Shown: positions 25,201 to 37,200 of the stretch, one piece after another
Layout: each line of letters begins with the position of its first letter
Position numbering within the stretch: the first letter of the stretch is position 1
Origin: Limnephilus marmoratus
Taxonomy: Eukaryota; Arthropoda; Insecta; Trichoptera; Limnephilidae
Direction: 5' to 3'
Assembly (NCBI GenBank): GCA_917880885.1
Contig: OU862919.1
Coordinates: 48,893,058 to 48,957,057 of the forward strand
Length of the DNA: 64,000 bases
The notes under the pieces: model-generated
What the model saw: the letters and a program-made list of their open reading frames with translations, nothing else
What the model was told of the DNA's origin: nothing
The model's database searches: none
Made by a program: the position numbers and the translations under genes

Positions 25201-28200
25201 GGGAGTAAGTACTCGTAATATAGAAATGTTAAGTTAATTTGTGTTTTCTGTTGTTTTAGAAATGGATCTGGACGAAGGGAGCGACGTTGACGAGGATAAC
25301 CTATGCATGCCACCAAAACCTTATCATCGTATGAACAATGCACGTAAGCCCGATATGGCCGCAGACCTAAGACAAGACCAGGTAGAAAGAGAGGCAATGC
25401 GTTCGATTCTGCCATCTGATAGTTACTCTTTCGATTGGTCCAGCGAAATCTCACGTTTCAATGGGATAAAGGAGATATTCACAGGTACGCCGGGACCAAC
25501 TTTCAACACCGACGAAATGGGCAAACCTGTGGATGCCTTTCTTAAAATCTTCGACGCCGATTTTGTTGAACTGATCGTAAGAGAGACTAACAGGTATGCA
25601 GAACAACACATTGCGCTAACCCAATTCAAGCGCTATGCGCGTATCAATAGATGGGCTCCCACGAATAAAGAGGAAATGTACGTATTCTTGGCACTTTTAA
25701 TGCATCAAGGTATTTCTCCCCTTCCCGTTGAAAAAGACTTCTTCTTTTCAATTGACGTCACCGCCATGCCTTATTTCAGCAAAGCCATGAGTTATAATCG
25801 TTTTCTTCTAATAAAAAAAATCCTTCACTTCACCAACAATGAAACTCTTTCTTCTGATGTATCGTTATCTGTGCGAAGGTTACAAAAGATTCAGCCCGTC
25901 TTGGACCACCTCTCTCATAGGTTTGAGAGTTTATACCTGCCCGAGCAAGACATCTCTCTAGATGAATCCTTACTCCGCTATAAAGGCCGTTTGGGATTCG
26001 TCCAGATGATCAAATCTAAAGCGGCAGGCTCGGGTATAAAGTCTTACGAGCTTTGTGAGTCCAAGTCTGGCTATCTTTGGAAATTCCAAATTTATACGGG
26101 GAAGACCATTTCCAGTCAGACTGAATCGACAAATCCAGACCAGGAAGACATGACGGAAGACGACATAACGGAAGACATGACACGGGCCAACTTTTCTGGT
26201 GCTCACAATATCTGCCCAGTTGGGGCCACTGCAAAGATAGTATACGATTTGGCCAGCCCTCTGTTTAATAAAGGGTATACGCTAATAATGGACAATTTTT
26301 ACAATAGTCCATTATTGGCGCGATGCCTCAAAAGAAATGGGATGGATTGCATGGGCACATTGCGGTTGAACCGAGAATTTGTGCCCAGTGTATTTAAGTG
26401 CAATCTCCGATCAAAACTGAGGGAAGGTGAGCTCCTATACTCGAACTGCGGGGACCTCAATGTTATGGTTTGGTTGGACAAAAGCTTGGTAAGTATGTTG
26501 TCCACCTACCATAAAGCAGAAGTTGGGGCAGTTGAAAAGTTTGGGGTTTGGAAATACAAACCCCAAATTGTACTAGACTATAACAAGGTAATGGGGGGAG
26601 TTGACAGAAAGGATCAGCTTTTGTCAGGCTACCCCATTGAATGACAGCGAAACCTGGTCTGGTACAAGAAGCTTTTCAGGAGACTACTAAGTGTTTCGGT
26701 GCAGAATGCGTATATATTGTACAGTTCAAAGCTCCGCAAGGAAAATAAACGCATTTTGTATCAAAACTTTAGGAGTGAGGTTGCGAGGGATCTCCTTCAG
26801 CTGTTCTGTCACAGGGAAATTAACCCGCCTCCGACTGTGAGAACCATTGGCCAAGTAGTTGAAGGAAAGATTCTGCGTACTGTCCTGGAAGGCAACCACT
26901 TCTCGGTCCATAGCGGGCGAACGTTGAATTGTGTGTGGTGTTCCATAAACAAAATTACCAAACGAACTACAAAAAAATGTGACGTGTGTGATGTGGGATT
27001 ATGCAATGATTGTATGGTCCCATATCATACCACCCCACTCTCCATATTGAATAACTGAGGGTTTTTTATTTTCTTTTTCTTTTCTTGTTTTTAGTTGTGA
27101 AATTATAATTTATAAATTTAATGAACTTTCTTTGGACATCAATAACTATAGCCTGCGCCTGGATGACAGGACCAAGTCATTTCTTTTTACATCTCATAAA
27201 AATGTTATAACGACAAAGCACCCAAAGGTACGAGTTCTATCTGATAAGGTTTGGTGGACATTTAATATGTATATTTCAATTCTGATCATTAAAATATACA
27301 TATTAAAAAATGCATAGGTTTTCTCATTCTTTCCTGCTATTGAACACATTAAATAACTTGTTTTATCAACATGATTTGTTTTTGAGGTGTTATGCCGTCT
27401 CGCTGTACCTCCTTTAGCCTACGTTTTGGACAGCGTTTGTTAGTTATAGAATGAGGTAGCGCGACACGGCATAACACCCCAAAAACAAATCATGTTAATA
27501 CTTTTGGCCAAGAAAATATCAAATCAAACTTGTTTTATTTTTATGTCTTAGTTATATATTTTGTTATTTTTTCTGTAGAGGCTTTTTTAGATCTAGTCAC
27601 TTAACAAAACTAAGCCATTTCAAGCAATGTTTAAATCTGAATGGTAGTCTCTCACCAGAGCGATACTGAGAGTATCACTCTAGAGCGAGGCAAAATGAAA
27701 CTATGTATTGATTTACTGAGAAAAACCAATTGAATAAATTTTTATTATGACGAAGTGTGTAAACAATGTTTAAATAAATATGCTGCTCTACCATTGTAAT
27801 GTAATTAATAAGTGTAATTTTAATTGAAAGAATGTAAAAGCCCATTAGGGCGGAAATAAATTTATAAATCTATTATTTGTTCCCTCAATTATTTTCCTCT
27901 CCACTATTTATTATTCCAACTTTTAGATAAAAAAAATATCACTAAGATTTTATTTGCCGATCGACGCTGATACAACAGGTTTGATATATATATAGGTTTT
28001 TTTTAAATCTTTGTTTCTTGTTCTATCACGAAACACAAAAACATGGATAAAAATCTCCAGTTCTCAGTCACAATTATTTAAAAAGCAGCACTCTGATTTT
28101 GACATCGTGAAATAGGCTATCTGTATAAAACGATCAAATGATTTAAATAAAGCAAGTACGGCAGTTATTCTTATTGGTAATTGTAAACAGTTAATGTATC

Positions 28201-31200
28201 TTCCTAATGTAGTACCACTTCTTTGTGGTAAATGTATAAAATATCATAATTTAGTTCATTCAAATTTAACAGGTTCACGTACCAAATAACACAAAATAAT
28301 TTTCACGCATTATTTTTATCTTGATGTCAGCATATAAAAAAATAATTTTCTAGTATTTATTTGGATCTGTGGTTGTGGAACAAGTCATAGAGAACATAAA
28401 ACATAGAAAATATTCAATGTGGATATTCAAAATATCCACTGGCGGCAATTTCAAATACACTCACGCACAAAATTCGCGCATTTACAAAGTTTACGATTTT
28501 TTTTATAATTTTTCTATCAATTATACAAATACAAAATAATTTATAAAATATAGGTGAGTTTATTGGCTACATAGCAGTATAATTTGTTTATAATGTTTAC
28601 ATATACAAATATGGAGTAATGATTTTTTTAAAGTGGTCGGAAATATTTCAAAATTAATTTTCGAAAGTCGTGGGCACTCGAGGAGATTTCTCATAATTGA
28701 CCGTGTCGCTCCAGTGGTTATACTGAAATTTGAATATGTCTTAGAAACGATTTATTTCTTGATGTTATGTTCAAAATGGGAGTCGGTTTTTTCAGTATCC
28801 AGAATATGTTTTTGCGCAAATGGCCGTGATACAAAACTTTTTCGCATTTTCAATTACACAATTCACTATCATAGTGTACAGCGTTAAAACACATTGGTAA
28901 AGTTTCCATATTATTTTCTGTATTTATTTTTTAATTTAAATTATGAATTAAATATGTAATCGATAGATGTTCAATGATTCAATACTTCCGCGTCTAATAT
29001 TTAAACCAAATTGTCAAAAATATTTCACCCATGTAAACAATCCACTTAACCATCCATCAATCCAATCCATTCGTGGTATGCGATTCTGTGCATTATACCC
29101 ATATGCGTTAAAGTCGTTTTTTGTTTCATGGATGCTATTCTGGATGCGTATTTCACACTCATAGACCGAGACAGACAGAAGTCAATGTGAGTGTGCAAAA
29201 TTAGAATACTTTGTACCTTTCTGGATGCTAGAGTTCCATAGCATCCAATACTGCCGGACAATGCGTATCTCGTCTAGTATGTGTTGACGCAGCAGCAAGT
29301 CTCTGAGAACACATGCTGGTATGTGTGTATTTAGGTACTGTGTTAGACAATTCATATATATCGAAAATGCATATGTATTTCGAAACGCTCGAGATTATGT
29401 TCGAGTCTCTGTTAGTAAATTTCAGTATCTGTTTCGGGCTTGAAAAATTAATAAAAAAAACTTGTTGTTAGAACTTAGGAGATGCTTCGCATCCAAAACA
29501 TGTATGGAGGGACCGCGCCTGACATTCAGATGTGTATTTCTCTAGTGTTACGTGTAACGAAGCAATATTCTTTTCACTTCGGATTCACGGAACTGTTATA
29601 AGTTATGACAGGGCAAGAGTTAGTTGATAACAGTGATGATCCTCAGCGGCAATTAACACGCGTTAGAGTTTTAGAGCGTATCAGAAAGAGAAGTACTTCT
29701 ATACTAACCGCAAGCAGCGATCGCTAGTATGCATTATGCAGATTCAACTTTATGGTTAAATCTTGGCTCTGTCATTGGCGGAATGCAGAACAAGCAAAAC
29801 CGTCAGGGCCAAGGGTGTCACAGAACAACATTAGACACAGACAATCGAAGTATGTCTTATGACTCTAAAACCCTCTTCTCCATCCAAATGCGCTACATGT
29901 CCAAACCCTCCATGTCAAATACAGGTTATGATGATGTAAAAAGAGAAGTACTCACTTGACAGGAGTGTCAGGCCTGAGCAGTTTGAGGGCGCGTGAGCTC
30001 CAGCAGTAGGTTTGGCGGTAGTCGCTGCGCAGAAAGTGTAGCAGCGCAAACTCACGGTATAGGCGCAGCATGAGATCACCGAGGGCAGGCGAGCCGGGCG
30101 CGGGGGGTGGCGGCGCTGCATCCACCGCCCGGCAGTACGCGCGCTTCTCTCCCGCGCATGGCTCCAGCGCCATGTACGTCCTGAAGCTGGAAACACAATA
30201 CCGTTAATACTTTAACCAATGTAGATACAGGCGCAGTAAACTACTGGTACCAAAACACAACACTCAGGAAGAAATGAACAGTTCGATTGACAGAATTCTA
30301 AGGACGCAAACGTTGGATGGGAATGCTGTTTTGTTCCACCAGTATTTCAAAGGAAGGTGTTCCAAGCCAGGGTCATTGATTCCTTCATCACTGGTGAACA
30401 GCAAGGATACATATCTAAGTATGCAACAATTGTACAGGGTTGACATTAATTTGTCAAATGAACTAATGTGATCGCTATGGGCCGGTTGCTGGGGTTGGAG
30501 TGGTCACCTTTCTTGGGAATAGGGTGAATGACTGCTTTTTTCCAACCACAGGGTACAGAGTCACACTTCAGGGACAGAAGACCTTCTTCAAAATTGGAGA
30601 TGTTTCTGCAGCACAACTTCGCAACACCAGGGCAGGTATTCCATCAGGTCCACTAGCATTGTTAACATCAAACCCCGGTAAAACGTGGAGTTCATCCCGA
30701 TGTATCGAGGGTCAAACACTTTACCTAAAAGTTGGCATTTTCAGTGACAGTGTTTGAAATAAGCTGTCAGGTCTGGTAAAAGGTAGCAGACTGGGTTTGC
30801 AGAAAATGCGACTGATTGAGCCCGCAAGCAACCAGAACGCCGACATACAGCCAGCTTTTTGCTGATCTGCGTGTCGTGCTCGAATATTGATTTATTTATA
30901 ATACGGGACATTGAGCCAATAGTTAAACTAGCGATATTCAGATACCAAGGGACCAGGAGAACATAGCAGAACATGAGGTCAGTACTAACTTGGGAGACAT
31001 TGGGTCGGCATGGGGGTATGTTTTGATTTGTATTGTTGAACCCATCATTTCTTCTCTGCAGGTTTCCTCCAGAAGGGATATGGAGAGTGCCAGGGTTTCA
31101 GAGGCCTCCTTGAAGGAACAATATGATGCCTGTGCGTGTAATAATCTGTAAAAAAAACTTAAAATTATAATTTTATGTTTTTAATTAACAATAACAACAA

Positions 31201-34200
31201 GCGGAAATTCAAAATTCAAACTCGGTGACACCCAAGATATATTTTTTTTCTATTAACCTCACAGGCCTCGAGCATATTTTGTCAGAAGGTAAAAGAATTT
31301 CCGCTTTGCAATAAAATCCAAATATATATTTGGAATATTTCTGAAAGCATCAGAAAGCCAAAAACTATTTTTGAAGGATGATGAAATAAGCTTTAAAATT
31401 TTATTATTAGACTGGGTTTAGACTCATAAGTTTTTTCCTGTAAATCGCTCTTGTAAGTGATTTATGGCCAAATTACCAATGTAAACGACACCAAAAGTCA
31501 CTTAACTTAATTTATAGCAAGTTACAGAACTTATTCTTTCGGAAGTTTTTTGATAGCCTTCTTACAGCTTATAAAATCAGTTTGATAAGCTAAGAGACTT
31601 ACCGCAAGAAATAGTACCGAAATCAGCCATTGCGAAATGTCAAAAATTAAAAGACAATTGTTTTCATAGGATTTTTTCCTATTTAAGTTTTCTGGAAAAT
31701 GAGCACCCTTCTATTCAATTATCGGTCCAATCCTTTCCAATCTTAATGTTCCTGTTTTTAACATTTACGTATTTGAAATTTTGAATTCGAAGTCAGTTGT
31801 TGTCAGCAGATGTCAGGTAGCTGTCATTCGGATAAAACGAAATTAATTGCCGCCTTTAACGGCACAAAAGTGTGTGGAGAATTGTTTAATTAAAGCCAAC
31901 ACTTTATTTGAGCCTTTTTGTCTTCATTGACAAAATTGCGTAAATTTGACAGTAGCAGGTCTTTGTTGACAGGAAGTCATCTTACCGCAAATAAATTTAC
32001 AGATGTAAACGGTCGCATGAGCATTTACACAGGTCGAACTTCCGAACAACTTCTGTGATCATTAATTACCACAAGTCGGATGCATATGTAAACGCTCCTG
32101 TAACTCCTGTCAAAATCCTATGTAATCTGTAAATTTTAATTACGAGTCTAAACCCATTAGAAATAAACATTTAATTTTTAAATATTAAAATTTTTAACAC
32201 AAACATAAAAAAGTTTTAAAAATGGCTGACCTTACGTTTTTTCTAACTAAGAGAACGTACCCATACTACATGACCAACTTTTTGAAATTTTTAACCCCCC
32301 CCCTCCCCCCGTCCCCCCCCGGTGACTAAAAACCTAAGGCCCCCGCCGCTCATTTGTATCAAGCGTGGTATTTTGAAGATCCCCCCCCCCCCCTTAACGG
32401 GTCACGTAATATGGGTATGTTCCCTAAAATTACTGAAAATGAAAAAAACAACAAAAAAACACATATTTTATTAGACAAATGTATTATAAACGTTATTGTC
32501 ACCTCACTTTTTTGTTGTTTCATATAAAAATTCACAAAGTTTCATAAATTGTTGTCAAATTGCATTCGGAAATTTTGGTTGTTATTCTTACATGGTTAAC
32601 TTTTAGATTCAACTATAAAATGTGGTGTTTTCTCTTTCTAACACCGTTTTGATCATGTTTCTCACCATGACAGTAAGGGAGACATAAATATTTCTTTGAG
32701 AGTTTAAGAGTATCTATAGATCTTTTATAAAGAAGTAGTTTTCTCTTAGCCCATTAGCGTTTAGCACTGCTGGGTCAGATGGAATCTTTGAATTCCAAAA
32801 GTAAATTGTAAATCTATATTAAAAAAAGTTTTTTTTGTTGTTAACAATTCACCCTAAAAAGAGTGCTATGTTAAAAAAGTACATGTCTTACCTATGGCAG
32901 CATTCCAGAGTCATTCGGACATAATATGTGGTGTGCGGGGCACTTTGACACAGGTCTCTACATGCCACCAACACCTCCTGAGCATTGGTATACCATCCCA
33001 CCTCATTGAGGAAGGTGCCTGGAATGAAAAAATACATTAATTTGTTAGTTCTCCTCCACTCCTCTAGATGGCACATAATTATACAATAATTGGTACACCA
33101 GTTTATAGTAACAGCCGGTTTATTGAGACAAAATCTAACTAATTTACTTTGGTTATCTGGGACACCATTCCATTTAATTGGGACAAATTCCCGCCTAAAA
33201 TCGATGCAAAATGCTTCTCAGTAAATAAATTTTAGTTAGAAGGACGGGCATGCAATATGCGATGCAGGTGAGGAGAGGGGATGCCATTTTTTACCATTTA
33301 CCAAGATTGGGTTAAGTAATTTATAATGTGAAAAAGAATATTTTAGAGGAGAGGGAAAAACTAATTTGAAGCAGGAAAATGAAGGTGGACCTCCAAATTA
33401 TATTTACTTATATTCATAATGATTCTTAATGTACACAATAAATAAAAATAAATGGAAATCCCCCTTGATGTCTGCTTAAAAATGTACTTTTTCACTCTCC
33501 TCTAAAATTTAAATTTTTCATATTGAAGGTTTTACGCGCCCAGCAATGATATTTATAGGTACTCGAATAAATGTAATATGTATACACATAAAAAAGCTAA
33601 GAAAATATTTATTTTTTACCTCCATTATACTTATTTGGGACAGCTGCTTATTAGGGACAAAATGTTTAGATTCCGAAGTGTCCCAAGAATCGACTGTATT
33701 TCAAAATGAATAAAGAGAGAATTGTGTAAAATAAATGCTGCACATCAAATAAATTATTTAAACAGTATTTCTGTAAATTTTATTATCAATGCTGGCAAGT
33801 TCATGGAACAAATTTCAAATTTTATTATCAATGCTGGCAAGTTCATGGAACAAATTTTAAATTTTATTATCAATGCTGGCAAGTTCATGGAACAAATTTT
33901 AAATTTTATTATCAAAGCTGGCAAGTTCATGGAACAAATTTTAAATTTTATTATCAATGCTGGCAAGTTCATGGAACAAATTTTAAATTTTATTATCAAA
34001 GCTGGCAAGTTCATGGAACAAATTTTCAATATTATCGTAACTTGGGCTCTTTCTTTGTTCAATGAGATAACTCTTTAAATTCCTACCTACCATTTTTGAC
34101 AATATTTGCATATTCTTTCACAATACGATCACTTCTCAGGAATGAGCTGTTCTAATATGACTGATCAAGGCTAAAATAAAAATGACTTCTTTCCCTTCTC

Positions 34201-37200
34201 AGTAGTGTTTGTCAGCCTTTTGAATAAATCACTTGGACATATACCGCAATGACGGAAATAAACTATTTCCACGTTGGCATAAAACATTGTAAACAAAATG
34301 TAATAATTTACTACTGCATTACTAACTCGTAACTCATTCTTTTGTTTTGTTGTGGCGATAATTACCTCTGAGGTATCGCGGTGGAACTATATAACTATAT
34401 TGTAATTGTGTTGTGTGCTCCTTCACAGAGATACAGTGGTAAGTGATTGGTTATCCTTTTTCTTTGCATACCTAGTTTTTCCTACAACTATTATCACCCG
34501 ATTCCAGCAAACACCATTTTGTCTCGTTTCAATAATACAAATCCTAATACAATATTGTATAAAAGCATATTTGGACGTACATAAGTAAATAAACTAGTAG
34601 TTCTGTGATGTAAATAATAGTTGCGCTTGGTTCTAATTTTATCTTGTTTAATAAATGAAAACGAAAATTTCCTCCGAAGTAGTAGGTAACGTTTGGCAAG
34701 AAAGTGTAGAAAATAAATGATGGCGCTGCGATCGTTTTCTAGTTTTAAATGGCAACACCAAGATGGCTCATAAGACAAAGAACGTATGTTTTAAAAAACA
34801 CTTCTGGCAAAATGCATATTTCATAGCGTATTTGTATTTTCAAAAAATTTTCACAAAAAACTGTAATTTAATAGAAGCAAAATAAAACAAAACAGGTTTT
34901 AAGTGGGCGTTCATTCCGATATAAAAACGTGGGTACTTAAAAATTTAAGTCTATTAATTCAACACCCGATATGTAATTATTGTCTTCGTCCTCGTGTGAT
35001 TCTTCTTCTTCCGTATCTTTATCTTCATCTAAACGCAGTTCATCGATATCATCATATATATTACTGCCTCATGCATAATATTCTGCATCAATTTTCATCA
35101 CGTGTTTGCAACAATTTTTCCAATCATCAGCACTTATGCTATTACATAATGCCCATTTTCCGTTTTCCCAGTGTTTCAAATTTTCCATCTGCCTTTTCCC
35201 CTTCCTTGACAATTCGTCTTACCGTTGATTCAGATTTACCTGTGTGTGAAAAATCATTAAAATTATTATTATAGAAGGGAGTTTTGAAAACACACACTAG
35301 ATAATATTCACTTGGAAAGAAAGAAAGAGAAAACGAGAAAAAAGTAACTTTTCTAGGAGTTTAATATTATTTTTTTTATTGAGTTATTCCCTTTTTCCTG
35401 TGGCCGCACATTAAATGTCAAAATGAAGTGTCAAAGTCAGATTTTTTTACCATAACCTCAAATCAGATTGTAATGGTTATTATCGCTCGAAAATTGGCAT
35501 AAATCTTGTAATACTAATGAAATTTATTAAACAAACTATACTACGTACCAGTCATTTCTGCAGTTCGTTTGCAAACATCTTCTAAATTAAAAAGAAGCTT
35601 CTTCGCATGACACTTGGCTAGGCAGCGTTGAAAAACGCAGAATATAACCCCTCTTGTATCACTATGTAATAATTTATTCATTTTAATTAAATTCAGGCAA
35701 ACAATGAATAAAAATATTATCAAATCAGCGATATTCTACTCAGATTTAAGACAATAAATCAACCGTAACACGCGCTAATATGACAGCCATAGGAAAAGTC
35801 ATATAATTCGGTGTTGCCATAGTAATGAACACGTTAAGTTCCAATTGAATTAATTTCTACACTTTCTTGCCAAACTATACTTGAATATTATAAACCCTAT
35901 ATTTTATGTGACATTTTTAATGTTTCAAATAAGGAATTAGGCAATTTGTTCAAAGAAATGTCACTATCTCAATGACAATAATTTTTTTTCAAATTTCTTC
36001 ATACAGGTAGGTACCATAATAATATTGAAAAACTAGAAATAAGAAGGTCTAAATAAACATGACGATCTCACTTTTGAAAAAAGAATCTTTACTTAACCAT
36101 TAAAACAGCCATCATCTTGAAAATAAAACGGAACGCACCAATAAAAAAATTTGCACAGAGAAAATGCAAAACAGTTGAATTAAAACAGGACTTAGCTACG
36201 CTCAGTATTCTACGTATGAATCTTTTCGAAATTTGCCACAATGATGAAAATAAAATATATCCTCAAAAAGAGCTTTACCCCTCTGTGGTCGAGGGGTAAG
36301 GCTTTTAACTCGCAATCCGAAGGTCGCGGAATCGAATCTTAGGCAAAAAAAATTAATTGATTAATTTGTTGATGTTATTTCACAATTAATGAATTTTAAA
36401 TAATATAGTACAGCACGTTCCAGAGTGGAAGATACTCTCAGTATGCACTGGTGCAAGACCACCATTCCGAATTGAAACATTGCTTGAAATGGCTTTAGCC
36501 ATGTTTGGTGACGAGATCTGAATAGCCAGGTGCTTCCCCACCTTCCTCTTTTCCATCTCCTTCCTCTCCCCACTACCTTCAGCCTCACAACACACCACAA
36601 TTGGGGATGCCATAGTCTTATTGGCTCCAGACGGGAGCAGTTGGGACTCTTGTGTGGTATTCACAGCAAAAAAATATACATATAAAATATTTTTATTTAA
36701 AGCCAAATCCAAGTTCATCCAAGTGGATGAAGTTTGCGGTGGCTCTTTTTTTACAATAACCGTGACATAAATGTTAAAAAGGTTTAAAAATAATATTTTT
36801 AGCAATCAGGTGATAATATTTTCAACCATGTGACACGTGACAAACATACTTTACTGGCAACGACTTGAAACTAATAAAAAGTATCAAGAAAAACAACATT
36901 AGTATACCTACTCACTTAAAATTAGCGCTATTACATTAATACAAAAATCAAATAAATTGAGCATTATCATCCGATAAAGATGATTAGATATAACATTATG
37001 TTTTAAGTAGGTTATAATGCATTGGAAAACACCAGATTTAACTGACAGTGAAATGAAGAAAAATGTTAAATTTTATTCAAGATAATATTGAAAAGTATTT
37101 TTAATTCCATATCAATCATTAGTTTATTAGATTATTAATTATAATTATTCTCTTGGGGAACATTGTGATACAATGTTTACTTTTTCCTGTCTCATTTCTC

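Larger units (their letters stand above)
18146..27058 (+). pseudogene. piggyBac-type transposase gene, multi-exon, with one nonsense codon
   Basis: Seven exons fit by GT-AG rule and phase: 18146-18150 (ATG CC), 18594-18623, 18720-18839, 23759-23902, 24105-24382, 24471-24545, 25260-27058. The N-terminus has ten or so RG dipeptides (18733-18795), then a basic region, then Pro-rich and acidic segments. The last exon holds the DDE domain with the expected aspartates in LDESLLRYKGR, LIMDNFYNSP and VMGGVDRKDQ, and a C-terminal Cys-rich finger (CVWC, CDVC, CNDC). TGA at 26642-26644 replaces a probable CGA Arg in GYPIE-stop-QRNLVWYKK; otherwise the frame stays open for 137 more codons. Length would be about 816 residues. 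Confidence 0.78.
17746..28887 (+). mobile_element. piggyBac-like element, about 11.1 kb, with a nested LINE
   Basis: An intron-containing piggyBac transposase gene (18146-27058) lies between an 18-bp inverted repeat TATAACCACTGGAGCGAC, at 17840-17857 and inverted near 28709-28726. The left side adds two GTCGAATAATTCGAC palindromes near 17863 and 17911; a GTGCCCACG block recurs inverted on the right. The outermost TTAAC at 17746 and its inverted match at 28884-28887 would be the TTAA target duplication. The two ends otherwise differ, so the outer limits are tentative. About 4.8 kb is the R1 LINE. Confidence 0.7.

Noticed and set aside
33722..34078. Repeat-peptide ORF on plus and minus strands
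   Set aside because: Explained by the 42-bp minisatellite; no start context or homology.
34903..35274. 123-codon plus-strand ORF
   Set aside because: Antisense to the HTH and tail of the DDE relic, which reads sensibly on the minus strand.
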